From the NCBI GenBank assembly GCA_900155495.1, contig FTLJ01001177.1, forward strand, positions 1 through 64,000: 64,000 nucleotides of DNA, written 5' to 3'. The position numbers and the translations under genes were made by a program. The stretch is from Porogramme epimiltina. Its lineage: Eukaryota; Basidiomycota; Agaricomycetes; Polyporales; Polyporaceae. This document shows positions 24,078-35,874 of the stretch, piece after piece; position 1 is the first letter of the stretch, and the number at the start of each line of letters is the position of its first letter. Under the pieces are notes generated by a model. The model saw nothing but the letters and a program-made list of their open reading frames with translations, was not told where the DNA came from and searched no databases.

Positions 24078-24393
24078 GCTTACGCCCGAGACAGTGAAAG
24101 GAGGTAGCGGTGGTTTTTGCGCAACAGCAGAGGTTACGAGGCAGGCTGAAGATGAGGGACTGGCTTAAAGCAAGGGAATACGGTGGGCAGGTGCAGCCAC
24201 AGTCGACATGACGCGCCGAGACAGAGGTTCCAGCTCGCCCCGGGGTCTCGGTTGGGACAGTAGGACCCCGAGCGCTCACTCGTGATCACGGGCCCGAAGA
24301 CGGCGTCTAACGCGCCCTCACTTTGTGGCTGCCACTGCGCCCTCTGCCCTCCGCACCCTCCTCCTCTCCTTGCTAACACTCATTGACGCTGCA
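24078..24393. promoter_or_regulatory. Shared upstream region of TAF4 and Nup42
   Basis: These 316 bp lie between divergent start codons and must contain both promoters. The half next to Nup42 is C/T-rich (24330-24385). No TATA-like element is evident, as expected for constitutive genes. Confidence 0.5.
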
Positions 24394-26736
24394 ATGGTGA
24401 GTTTGTTGGCCTGTGCCACACGTTGCTCGACTTATAGTGCCCTTCAGGTGGTCTGTCAATACTTCTTGCGTGGCACCTGCAGGTTCGGAAACGCCTGCAG
24501 GAACGAGCACCCACGCGATGGCCAGAAACAAGGCAGCGCTTTCGGCAGTGCGTTTCTTTTTGTCCCCAATCGCCCCTATCTCTTACCGCAGGCCACTCCA
24601 GACCAATCATGGACACCTTCGAATCCTGCCCCCGCCCCCCAAGCCTCGTCCTCCACCTCGACCGCCACTCTCTTCACGTTTGCACATCTCCCTATTCCCA
24701 ACAAAGCTCAATCTAACGGCCCTCCCCGGTTCTCTCCATGGCCTCCCTCAGCGTCGACTCCATCAAGCGAGATCTAGAGAGCGAGGCACCAATGTGGCCT
24801 TTGTCTTCTTTCGGACCCGCAAAGCATCAACCCAATCTCATCGGCCCCCTTGACGATTCACCGGAAGAGCTCAGGGTAAAGGCTGCACAGGCAGCTAAGG
24901 CCGGAACTACTCAGGATTATGTGAGTACTCTTCCTGTAGCGTCGTTCCTTCATCTTGGTCTATTCCATGCGATAAATTACATCGGGAGGATTCTGTCATT
25001 TCAAACGCTTCGTGACACTCAACTATATGCATGTCTAGTTGAAACTCGAGTCAGACAAGATGGCCGCAGCCCAAGCTCAATATACCAGTGCAAAGTCTAA
25101 CCTACAAAACCTCCACTCTCATGCTGTCAAGAATCATGAGGTGCAAGCTGCCGGTGGCAACCCTACACCCTATACTCCCGCAGCTGCCTCGGCATTCGGT
25201 GGCGGCTCCGCGTTTGGCGCACCTGCCGGCACATCTGCGTTTGGTGCGCCCGCGTCTACCTCTGCGTTCGGCAAGCCGTCCGGGTTCGGCGCTTTCGGCG
25301 GAGGTGCAAGCACGGCTGGCCCTTCTGCGTTCGGTGGAGCATCGTCAAGCAACGCGAGCTCAGCATTTGGGCAGTCATCTTTCGGGCAACCAGCTTTTGG
25401 TCAATCAGCTTTCGGCAAGCCCGCAGGCGGGTCGGCATTTGGCCAACCCGCGGCGGGTACTTCGGCCTTCGGGCAACCCGCACAAGGCGCGACGTCCGCA
25501 TTCGGCGCACTCTCGTCCACACCCGCAGCCGCCACTTCAACATTCGGGCAACCAACACAGGGCCCGACTAACTCTGCATTCGGACAGCCTGCACAGGGCT
25601 CGACTACATCCGCCTTTGGACAGCCTGCACGAGGGCCTACAGTCTCGGCATTCGGTCAATCCTCCTTCGGACAGTCGGCCTTCGGGAAGCCTCCGGGAGG
25701 CACATCTGCCTTCGGCCAGCCAGCCTCAGGAACAACGACCTCGGCTTTCGGTCAGCCGGCGTCAGGAGCTGTCACCTCTGCTTTCGGCAACTCCGCACAG
25801 GGGAGCACCGCATCTGCGTTCGGGCAGCCATCATCGGGCACGACGACCACGTCAACCTCCGCGTTCGGTGCGCCCCAGACGACTTCTGCCTTCGGGCAGC
25901 CGGCTTTCGGGCAGAGCGCGTTCGGGAAGCCAGCGTTCGGTGCGGGGGCGAGCTCAGGCCCCGCACCAGCCGGCGGGTTTGGTGCGTTCGCGAATCCAAA
26001 CCCGAATCCATCGGCCTCCACGGGCACCACGAACGGCGGCGGAGCGTTCTCAGCATTCGCAGGAGGGCAGCCCTCAGCCTTTGGCCTCGCTGCGGCCCAG
26101 AAGGCACCGGGCGGGTCCGTCTTCGGCCAGTCGTCTTTCGGCGGTGGTGCAACCAACAACAGCACGCCCTCGGCGTTCGGCGGCAACGGCAACACCACGA
26201 CACAGTCCGCGTTCGGCGGTACAAACAACGGCGGGACGGGCTCTGTGTTCGGCCAGCCGACGGTGACGTCTGCGTTCGGCACACCATCGACAGGGGGCGT
26301 CCAGTCTGCCTTCGGGCAGCCGCAGAACGGCGCGCTCGTCCAGTCCGCCTTCGCCTCGTCTGCCCAACAGCAACAGCAGCAGCCACAGCCGACGTCCGTC
26401 TTCGGCTCGCGCACGAACCAGCCCTCCGCCTTCGGCTCTGCGCCCGTGCCCCCCTTCGGCTCCAGCTCCATCCCCGGGAAGCCCCCCGCCTTCCCGTCGC
26501 TGATGTCCACCGCGCCCTCGGCGGCGGGGGCCAGGGGGTCCTCAACGAAACCCGACTTTGCGGCAGCGCGCCGGCGGAAGCTCTACCGTCCCGGCGCGAC
26601 CAAGTACGACGACCTCCTGCCCGCGAACTACGCGTCGCTCGTGCCCAAGGCGGCGCTCGACGCGTTCAGCGCGGACAGCGACACGTTCGCGTGGACGGAC
26701 ATACCCGAGTGGGTGCCGCCGAAGGAGCTGCGCTGA
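24394..26736 (+). CDS. CCCH zinc-finger FG nucleoporin Nup42/Amo1
   Basis: Six exons: 24394-24396 (ATG only), 24448-24547, 24602-24677, 24752-24920, 25039-26736; the first contributes only the start codon. Five coding segments give 681 aa. Residues 4-22 form a C-x7-C-x5-C-x3-H zinc finger (CQYFLRGTCRFGNACRNEH). A conserved central block (VDSIKRDLESEAPMWPLSSF, DDSPEELRVKAA) and a short coiled segment follow. Then comes a long FG domain with dozens of SAFG and FGQP repeats. The C-terminus ends FAWTDIPEWVPPKELR, like the Gle1-binding tail of this family. Nup42 sits on the cytoplasmic face of the pore and helps Gle1/Dbp5 mRNA export. Introns 1 (51 nt) and 2 (54 nt) are multiples of three with no stop, so retention would keep the frame. 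Confidence 0.9.
25175..26470 (+). repeat. FG-repeat coding region of Nup42
   Basis: The DNA repeats units encoding SAFG, FGQP and FGKP, separated by Ser/Thr/Gly/Ala/Pro spacers. The strong codon periodicity keeps other frames open on both strands, producing long false ORFs. FG repeats form the permeability barrier and bind transport receptors. Confidence 0.9.
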
Positions 26737-28529
26737 GTGGCGTGTTGAGAGAGCCTCTCTGGACTTTGGACTTGAGGGCGAGTCGGGTCTCGAGCGTTGG
26801 CTAGTGGAGATGTAGGGTTGAGTTTCAGGGTGGCCGGATGGGAGTGCGGCGGGCGAGGGAGCGGGGTGGGCTATGCTCATCATTGGGTTATTTCTGCTAG
26901 CACCGACGAGCGCGACGACGATTACGACCCTGGCGCGGGAGCTATTCCTGCCCGGGCACACATCCATGTACACGTACACATATCCTTGCACATATCCATC
27001 CGCTGCTATTGTACACTATGAGACACCCACCGCGCGGCGCGCCGAGCGCGAGGACCGAGGTGCACCGCCAGCCGCGCTCGGGGGCTCCCGAACTGAGCCC
27101 GCGGACAGCGTCGGGCGCCGCGCGCACCCCGTCTATTTGTTCTTCGTCCCCCGTGCGTGCTAACCAAACAGATACTCTCCCCTATATCAAGCCCCGGCCG
27201 ATGCCCCGCCCCGCTCCCACCGCGAGCCCACGCGGGCGGGCACCGGTCGCCCCGCGCTCGCGCTCGCGCGTGTTCGGGTCGGCCTGGGCAAGGGGCAGGG
27301 GGCACCGCACGGGGGACGCTGCGATCCACAGGGGCACAAATATGGGCAAACACACCGTGATGGTGCGTCACCTCGAGGTTAACTGGGAGCGGTGTGGCGG
27401 AGTTGGGAGGGCGTGAAAGCCGTGTGGCGGGGGGCTGGGCTGATGGGCGCGGACCGGCGGCTACGTGCTAGCTGAGTACGTTCGAGGAAGGTGGCTGATG
27501 TTTTCCTTTTATGGAAGGCGACCAAGTTGAAAATAGGGCGACGGACGCGGCTCAGGGTCGGCGGGAGGCTGGGCGTGACAATCGGACCTTTACCGACCTC
27601 GTATTCTGGGTGCCTGGGCTGTCCGTGCAGTTGCGGTTTCTATGGTGTCATCATCGCTCGCGGGCTGTAATTCAGGTCGACAAAAGTCGTTCAACATTTT
27701 TGCGATGATGTCATCGAGATCCGAGGCACATAGCCAATCGACTGTGTCGTTAGATAGCCGACATCATACGCCGCTGCCTCAAAAATATTGGAGTAGACAT
27801 ACTCGCTACGTGAGTAGACAGTGCAGCCAAGCGAAGAGTGCGCGGCATCGAGGAACGGAGGGTATATTTTAAATTTGGGCTTTAGAGTTCGGGGGATTCA
27901 GTTCGCAGAGTTGCTAAAGCAATAACCGCCTCCCGCAATCCAAATCGCACGCAGAGATCGCAAGGAATGCAGACTCGTTTGGTTTGATTAACAGGCGGAA
28001 AACCGTATGGAGAGCATGACCCGAGCTCTCGAAATAGCTCACGGTGTCGCGCGGTCAGTACTATCTCAATCAACGCCCATGCTGGCATTTACGCCAGGCG
28101 CAATGCACCGGTCCCCCATGACGGATGCACCCGGGTGCAAACGCACCAGCGTGGTGGCGAGATTTGGTTCGGTAACCGGCGCGCCGACGCCTCGTCCTTT
28201 TCACAAGCACTCACACGAAACGCCACAATGGCATTGGCATCGCGGGAGGGCAGCAACGGCTTCTATTCCACACCGGTCGTCCAACTCGCTCCTCGGGGAT
28301 TACGGGTTACCAGCCGCTGTTCGTCCCGCCATTTCATTTCCAAACCGCCTGGACGCCAATGATGAGCATCCAGCGACCGCGCTGCACACACGCTCAGGTT
28401 CGCGTCCACGCACCTGCGCAATAGATATCCATCATCTCCATGACCCCATCCATCCCGCCCTACATTCGAGTTTCAACGCGACGGACGTCCCCGGCCCGCC
28501 CTTCCTCCCCCCCGTGCGCCGCGCGCCCT
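26737..28529. other. Intergenic region between Nup42 and the serine racemase-like gene
   Basis: About 1.8 kb lie between two convergent genes. The sequence from 27000 to 27420 is very GC-rich with several overlapping open frames, but none has recognisable protein features or good splice structure. I see no gene here. Confidence 0.5.
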
Positions 28530-30146
28530 CTACACCTCCGCGGAGTCCGACGTGGCGGCTGCCCAGGGCAGGGGCTTCGACAAGTCGACGTTTCCGCCGC
28601 TGATGATGATGCCGACAGGACCCTCGATGCCCAGCGCCTGGAACTGCTCGCTCCTGACCGCAGCGAACGCCGTCGCGCCGCTCGGCTCGACGACGAGCTT
28701 CATGCGCTCCCACAGCAGGCGCATGGCCTCGACGATTTCCTGCCATCCGGGCGGGCCGGGAGGAACGCGGACGCGCGCCGCCGTCCCGGAGAGGGGCGCA
28801 CCAAAATGGAGAGAGGGAGAGACCGCTCGTCAGCCACACATACACACGCACGTACACGCATGCACACGCCCCGATCGCGCGCGAGACGAGACGCACCTCC
28901 TCGGACACGGTGATCACCCGCTCCACCCTCTCCTGGATAACCGGGAAGTTGAGCACCCCGACGGGCGTCCTGAGCCCGTCCGCGATCGTGCGCGGCACCA
29001 CGTCCTCCACGCGCTGCCCACGCGCGAGCCCGCGCGCACAGTCGTCCGCCTGCACTGGCTCCGCGCCAAACACGCGCACCCCCGTGCCCGCCGCCGCGAG
29101 CGCCGTGCCCGCGAGGAGCCCCCCGCCGCCCACGGGCGCGATGACCGCCGCGAACCCCGCGGGTACCTGCTCGAGGAGCTCGAGCAGCGCGGTGCCCTGC
29201 CCGAGGATCGTGTTCGCGGCGTCGTACGGCGGCACGAACGCCGCGCCCGTGCGCGCCTGCACGTCTTCGAGCGCCGCGGCGCGCGCGGGCGCGTTCGGCG
29301 CGCAGAACGTGATCGAGGCGCCGTAGGCGCGCACCGCGTCGATCTTGGGGCGCGCGGAGTCCTCGGGCTAAAGGAGTGGGGGGAGCCAAGGGGTACGAGG
29401 GGGGTGGGCGCGGGAGCGGGAAAGGCGGTGTGGAATGGTCGAGCGAGGGGCCGGCGGCGCGACGCGATCGGTGTGGATTCGAATCGGGGTTCAGGGGTTC
29501 GGGGGTTCGGCATTCCACATTCATTCGAGGTCCCGGGAGGGTGATCGCGTAAGTCCGCTGGTTAAGGGCGTGGCGAGAATGGGGGCGCGCGCACCATGAC
29601 TACGTAGCATGGGACACCGCGCTCCTTGGCGGCGAGCGCGAGCGCGCCAGCGTGGTTTCCTGTAAAATTGTGGTTGTGGTTGGTTAATGTTACGAAACCG
29701 TGTATGGGCTGTGGCCCGTTGTGGACCTGACTCGGAGGATCGATGAACAAGGCCAAGCAAGTCGGCCCGCGAGCCTGAATTTCGATGATCTCCGCCCTCC
29801 ATAGAGGGGGAGCTGCGAGGAAGAATATCCGGATTCGGGTTCATTTACCTGAACTGTGGGTGCACACGCCCTTCTTGAGCTCTTCGGGAGTCAGGCATGA
29901 CAGGCTGTAGCTGGCACCTCGAAACTTGAAGGCACCGCCCTTCTGCAGGTTCTCGGCCTTGAAGTAGAGCGCGTTCTTTCCCGGAAGGGACTCGGAGAGC
30001 GATGTGGAGCTGAATACGGGCGTGCGGTGGACGAGCGATGCGATCTTCTCGTGCGCAGCGACTACAGAACTCCGCGTGAGCGGCAGAGGCTCAGACTGCG
30101 TGCCTGAGTCGCTCTGCGGAGTCACTGCATCCTTCACGGTGGACAT
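28530..30146 (-). CDS. Serine racemase / threonine dehydratase-like PLP enzyme
   Basis: Four exons: 30146-29849, 29659-29595, 29367-28897, 28739-28530, giving 347 aa, the usual size of serine racemase. Fold-type II PLP signatures are present: the Schiff-base lysine K74 in GGAFKFRGA, the substrate loop SSGNHAGALAL across the first splice, the phosphate loop VGGGGLLAG, and SGGNVDL near the C-terminus that contacts the PLP ring nitrogen side. The enzyme should racemise or deaminate L-serine, L-threonine or hydroxyaspartate in the cytosol; the exact substrate cannot be told from sequence. Introns are long for this window (189, 227 and 157 nt). Because these introns are GC-rich, many spurious ORFs overlap the gene. 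Confidence 0.9.
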
Positions 30147-33100
30147 GGTGCGCGCGGTAGTCTGTAGGTGGACAGATGTCGGCCGGATCTAGGAGGCGAG
30201 TCATTCCACGTAGGTTCAATCTTCGACGACGGGGTGCAGAGCTGCGCGTATCCGTACCTGTCAAAAAGTCGACTTGGGGTCTGCGGGACAAATGAGATTA
30301 GCAAGCGTGGTATTACGGAAGAGCATGAATCATCCGAATGTAGGCCATTGTGGGCGGATCGATGAATCATCCCAAGTATCGAAGAAGACGCCTACGAACA
30401 TTCGAGTGGTTCTTGAAGAGCCACGCAATAACCAACTTGATGGAGAATTCGAAGGTGCTGGTGCTGCGGGGGACACGCAAGCACAGTTCCCACAGCTCTA
30501 TGAACAGATGAGTCAAGGTTCGGTGCGGCCGGGCCTTGCAGCCACCAGCAGCAGCCCTGATAACGGTATTATCTACCACTGGCAGGCATACGTAGGCAGT
30601 CTGCCGCAGGTTGCACTAAGTACAGGCATATCTCGATTTCATGGGACAAGCTACCTACGCAGCATTCATTCAGGCACTGCATCCAAGTATACATGGTGTT
30701 TGAAATCGGTCAAGGTCCGGCCGGAGAGCGAGTAGATCATTGACGGTGGAAGCAAAAAGAAAGGACCAGTGGCCGCTTCGAACCGCGGCACGGAGATGAA
30801 TGCGGAAGCTGGCGCCTAAACGGGTCAGGGTCGCGTCGGAAGACGACGATCAGCGCGACGGGCAAACGACGGCTGGCCTTGCCCGCCGTGCAAAGTCTGT
30901 ACGACGGCAATCTTTGCCTCTTACGCCCACAGCCCGATCTTCACTTGGCCCTTTACCTATGCTCATCTTTTCTACTCTCCGCGCAACCGACATCTCAGCG
31001 TGATGTTCTTGCGCTCCCCTTTTGCATAATTCCTCGCCGTACGCTCACCTAAACCGCTAATTCCAACCGGCGCTGCCAGCAGCTGCGCCTCGCCGCGCTA
31101 GATTTTGCTGGCAGGCCTCGAGGCGGCCACCGGTGAGTCCTTCCGTCTTGCGAGCGGCCGCACTGCATCGCCCGCTGACCTCATTCCGGCTTGCGCCCCA
31201 CACCAGATCCCGCCTTTGTCTCACCTGAATCACTGATCGCGCGGCGGCGCGGCGGCGCGTCGTCGTCGCTCGCCGGGTGCGTTCCTGCATACACACTCCA
31301 TGCATTGCTCAAGCCCAGCAGCACCCGGCGATTCGCACAGCACCCTGGCGTGCCTTCTTCTACAGAGCTGCGCCGCGCGTCGTCAATGCACTCGCGGGCC
31401 GAGAACACGTTACGGAGGAAGGGAAGCGGGAAGCGGGAAGCAGGAAGGCGGGTCAAACGCGCGCGGAAAGGCGGTGGTGGTGCGCGACGAGCTCCGCGAC
31501 GGGTGCTGCCTATTTTTCTTTGAAGGTGAGCCTATCACACTGCCACCGAATTCGTCTGCGGGACAGGTCTGCTTCCCTGCGGGTGTCCCAGGAATGGCGA
31601 CGCTGTCACGCCGCCGTCCCTGCGACACCCCTGCGTGCGGCGGGCGTGCGTCACCGTGCCACGGGCATCGAAGAGCCTGGGGTCTGGACGCCCTATTCGT
31701 CCTTCAGACAGCTTCCGGACGGGCTCTCACGACGTGTGAGAGGGAAGGCCTGCGGCCTGCAGAGGCCCTGTCATGTCTTTTTACGCGCCTTGCACAATTG
31801 AGCCCGTCGCGGCTCTGGTCAATGTTTATCCTCGAACTCGTCGAGAGTGGCACTGCTCGTGACGGTAACTTACATCTGATTGACCGGGGAGGACTTGGCC
31901 GTTAATCAATCATGCCTTGTACTGTGCTTCAATGTTAAACGTTCAGGTCACCTCGTCGGAGCTTGGCTCCAGGAACTTTGTGCAGGCCGTCAAATTGTGC
32001 GAAGACCGTATGCGCGAAAACCATGTACTGAATTGTGGCTACATGCGGGGAAGGCTGCGCTATTCGAGGATCGCCAGTGCCGTCCCGGATATAGCGACCG
32101 GCCTTTCGACCCGCGTTGGGATACAAGGCGAGGCTTATGCGGCCCTAGTATCCAACTGCCCGCTAGGTGGTCGACATCGGCACAGCTGCGCAGAGAGCGA
32201 GCATGCAGCCTGGTGTCCGTGTATTTGGCAGGCTCCTCTTCGCCTCGGAGGCGGACGGAGTCGCCGCGCCGTGCAGCACACGGCCCGCCGCACTTCTCGC
32301 CGCAATACACGCGCCCTGATTGCCAGGGCGCAAACCGGGCGGGGGGAGCCCGCGTGCCCCCTCGTAACCCCCTCATTCCCGGCTTGTTCCTTGGCCTGCA
32401 GCAATGGATCCGTGCATGTGGTTGGGCCAGTCGGGGCCGAGCGGGCACTGCGGCGCGCCGGGCCCCATATGGCCTCAGCTGCGCCGGCCGCCCGCGCTCG
32501 AATCAGCTTCGCGCGATGCGAGGGGGGCTTCGATGCCCCGCCGCCGCCGACTGCTTCTCCCGCCCCGCCGCTTCCGGCCGGCGACGGTGGGTTGTATGAT
32601 GGTGGGAAGGATTACGTCAGCCCTCGTGCCCGGCTGTGCTGGACGCGGCGACGCACTGCACGCCCTCCGCCTGAGCTCCGACTCGTCGGCGAGCACGCGG
32701 GGTGCGATGCGCAATCCGAATGCAAATCCCGGTCGCCTCCTCAAGGCGTCGCGGACCGACGTCAAAGCTGGCGCATGGCTCTGGGCGCGCACCCGTGGCC
32801 GCACTGCTTCGGACGGGCGAGCGGAGGAAGAGTCCGATGACTCGACGGGGCCTCCGTGGTTCATCGTCGCGGTACGGCGCGGGAGATCAGCAGCGCTCAG
32901 CGGTGTCGTAATTGGCCCTCCGACTCGAGCTCGCGGGTGCGCAAGCGGCGCTGCGGCGAGCCCCCGTCGGGGTTTGCTCTCCAAGCCCATCGCATGCGCG
33001 CGATGAGCGCAATCTGCCCGCCGCTGACGCACTCCAGGCGAGCCTTGTCATCGTCGCGCGGCGCGGCGCGATGCATGGCGTGTGGCTGCCCGCGACAGAT

Positions 33101-33520
33101 GGGATCGTGCCTTGCGTTTCGCGAGAGATCCAAGTGTGGGCACCGCCCGCACAACCAGTGACTCATCGGGGCGCCAATCTCGCCCACTACGTTTCGACCT
33201 CAGAAGTTGCAAAGTGAATCTGGGATCTCGTCTTTCGCCCGCGCGTAGCAGCTCCCCGCCATCACCCAGGGCTGTCCAGCGCCCTCACCTTGTCCTCTTG
33301 CAGGTTTTGCAAACTCGAGCCCGATTTTGAGATACTCGCTCGATTCGGATACCAGGTACCAGTGCTCCTGCCTACTTATACCCTCGAGCGATGCCCGCAT
33401 CCTCTCATCTTTCCATCCACCAACCCTTCGCGGCTACCGCCCTCCCCCTCCATCCCCCTCCGCGTCATCCCACCGCACACCACCTTTCACCCCACCCAAG
33501 TGCTTTCTGACCTCACCACT
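30147..33520. other. 3.4-kb gene-poor, partly very GC-rich region
   Basis: Between the serine racemase-like gene and the dehydrogenase there are several long open frames on both strands (for example 31917-32840 plus and 32475-33032 minus). They overlap one another, are Arg/Ala/Pro-rich and lack recognisable motifs, which is what GC-rich noncoding DNA produces. The last 150 bp before 33521 are C/T-rich with ACTTATACC at 33374-33382, a likely core promoter for the dehydrogenase. Confidence 0.45.
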
Positions 33521-34708
33521 ATGGGTGCCCTTCACCAACGAGTCTGGCTTATCACTGGTGCGCTGATCTTCTAGCCGCCGTAACCCCACCTTCGACGCTA
33601 ACGTTCTCCGCTTCTCCCCGTCCTCGCAGGCACCTCGTCAGGCTTCGGCAAGCGTCTCGTAGCCTCGGTCCTCGCGCGAGGAGACCTCGTCATCGCTACC
33701 GCTCGCGACGTCGAAAAGCTGCGGGCCGCCTTCCCCACCCCCGACCGTGCGCTGCGGCTCATGAAACTCGATATCTCCGACCCCGCGGACGTTATCCAGC
33801 AACGCATGAAGGAGGCGCTCTCCGCCTTCGGCCGGATAGACGTCGTCGTCAACAACGCGGGCTACGGCGTCAAGGCCGTTCTCGAAGAGGGAGGGTGAGT
33901 GTCCCATTCCATTCCCTGCCAGCATTTAGCTTGGCGCTTCTCCTCCCCCACACGGAGCCTGCGATCGCTAACCGGTGTCCGATCACCAACAGGGCTCTCG
34001 CGGCGCTCACTCAGTTCCAAACGAACCTCTTCGGCGTCCTGAACGTCACAAACGCCGTCCTCCCGCACATGCGCGAGCGCCGCTCTGGCACGGTTGTCAT
34101 CTTGGGATCGCGCTCAGCGTGGCGCGCAGAGGTCTCGGTACGTCTCTAACGCTCTCCGATGCCTCCGCACGCCCGGTCTCTAACACACACACCCTCCTCC
34201 AGCCCGCCGGCTTCTACGCCGCGTCAAAAGCAGCCGTCCATGGTAAGCGCTCCCCCGCACCTCTAGCCTCTCACACACCGAGCTGATCCGATCCCCTCCC
34301 CTTCTCTTTCCCTCAGCCATCGGCGAGACGTACGCCGCCGAGCTCCGCCCCTTCGGCGTGCGCGTGCTCATCGTCGCGCCCGGCGCGTTCCGCACCGAGG
34401 GCGTGCACGCGTACCCCGCGACGATCCACACGCACGTGCCCGCGTACGACGCCGCGCGCACCGCGGGCATGGCGCGCTTCGCCGCGCTCGCGGGCACGGA
34501 GCGCGGCGACCCCGCGCGCGCGATGGAGCTCGTCGTCGACGTCGTGCGCGGCGAGGGCGCCGCGCAGGGCCGCGACTGGCCGCTGTGGCTCGTGCTCGGG
34601 CGCGACGCGTACGTCGACGTGCGCGCCAAGTGCGAGCGCATACTGCAGACGATGGACGCGTGGGAGGACGTCGCGACGGAGAAGCTCGAGTTCCCGAGCG
34701 GCGCGTGA
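33521..34708 (+). CDS. Short-chain dehydrogenase/reductase (classical SDR)
   Basis: Five exons: 33521-33557, 33630-33894, 33993-34137, 34203-34242, 34317-34708, with introns of 65-98 nt, giving 292 aa. The N-terminus carries the nucleotide-binding motif TGTSSGFGK. Further classical marks are DVVVNNAGYG, the catalytic Tyr-Lys pair in FYAASKAAVH, and the Ser position in GSRSAW. The C-terminal part (PFGVRVLIVAPGAFRT) resembles fungal oxidoreductases related to retinol dehydrogenase-like or ketoreductase SDRs. Substrate is unknown. No biosynthetic partner genes lie nearby, so a secondary-metabolite role is not supported. Confidence 0.9.
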
Positions 34709-35874
34709 GCGCGCAAGCGCTCCTCATCACGCGGATCCGTGGACGCTCTTCGACTGGCTTGGACTATTATTTATCATTAACTCTATGCCCTTGCGGCGCC
34801 TGCCACCCCCATCGTCACCCCATCGTCATGCTCCCGCTCTATGCTCGTTTCCCATCCCCCCCTCGATTGTTCTCTCTCCATCTACCCCCATCTGTATCCC
34901 TTCGTTCCCTCTCATCATCTCATGGCCCATTGATCTCCCCTCAATCATCGCTCCCCCATGCATTCCACTCCACCCTCATCTCATTTGCCCCCATCTGGAC
35001 AATATCATAGTATTGTGCATCATAGTCTACACCGTGTCCTTGCTCGCATCGTACCTGTATCCATTGGCAACTTTCCATACACCAGGATCTCTACTTTTTA
35101 TCTACCGTACATAGTTTCATAGTCTCTTGTAATTCTCGGCCCGCTGTCACCGCGGGCCACAGGTCGGAATCTATCACGCACATCGTGTTCCGTATCTCAT
35201 CCCGCATCCTGTTGGCCTTCAAGCTTTCAAGCGTAGCAGTCTTCCGTGTCGCAGCGTTGAACGTATGTCCGCATCAGAGCCGACTCACCCACGAACGAGC
35301 GGGAACGCTGCGAATCAGCATAGAACTGTTGATAAAGTTACATATACCGTACATATGCACATATACAGTAGCATTGCGATCACAGTCGAGAAGATGATCA
35401 ACGACAGCCTGTTTCGGCCAGCGCAGGCTCAGGGCATACTCACAGGCACTCTACATGCTCATCTAGGTAGCCAACGTCAAACCTCACGAATAGTCACTTG
35501 TCACTGCGCCTTCTCTTGATAGCCTCTTGCAAATCCGGGTCTTCAGCTTCTCGCTTTCTCTTGGCAGCCGCAGCCTGGGCAGCCTCGGCCTCTCGTCTGG
35601 CTTCCTAGGCATCCCTCGAGGCCGGCTGTTGGTGGCGTTGCGGTTCACCTTAATTTCGACCCTGGTGAGGGGACTTTCCTTTACATCTTTGCGCTTTCTG
35701 CTTCACCAACCTCCCTCCCCCCTCGAACGTGGCGGAGATATGTCAGCTCATTGAGAACTCATCAAAGTCGATGCACGAACTGACGAAACACTGTGAAGTA
35801 GCGCATTGCTTTGTATTGGTGGATCTTAATAGTTACCTTGAAGCACATACACGTACAGTACCAACGTAATCCAT
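34709..35874. other. Intergenic region between SDR and the F-box-like array
   Basis: About 1.2 kb between convergent genes. The stretch 34780-35110 is C/T-rich on the plus strand and looks like the 3' untranslated region and terminator of the dehydrogenase. The copy 535-770 bp into it (35560-35600) has a weak resemblance to the Ala/Glu-rich tail sequence of the downstream family, but not enough to call a relic. Confidence 0.4.

Noticed and set aside
25088..26545. Long open frames at 25088-26266 plus, and 25752-26510 and 25772-26545 minus.
   Set aside because: They are alternative readings of the FG-repeat DNA of Nup42, kept open by codon periodicity.
27006..27416. Overlapping GC-rich open frames downstream of Nup42.
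   Set aside because: No motifs, no splice structure, opposite-strand mirror frames; treated as noncoding.
31300..33161. Open frames of 100-300 codons in the GC-rich island.
   Set aside because: They overlap on both strands, lack start context, motifs or introns, and have compositions expected of noncoding GC-rich DNA.
33521..34708. A secondary-metabolite cluster around the SDR and the serine racemase-like gene.
   Set aside because: No synthase, transporter or regulator gene lies nearby, and the two genes are 3.4 kb apart.
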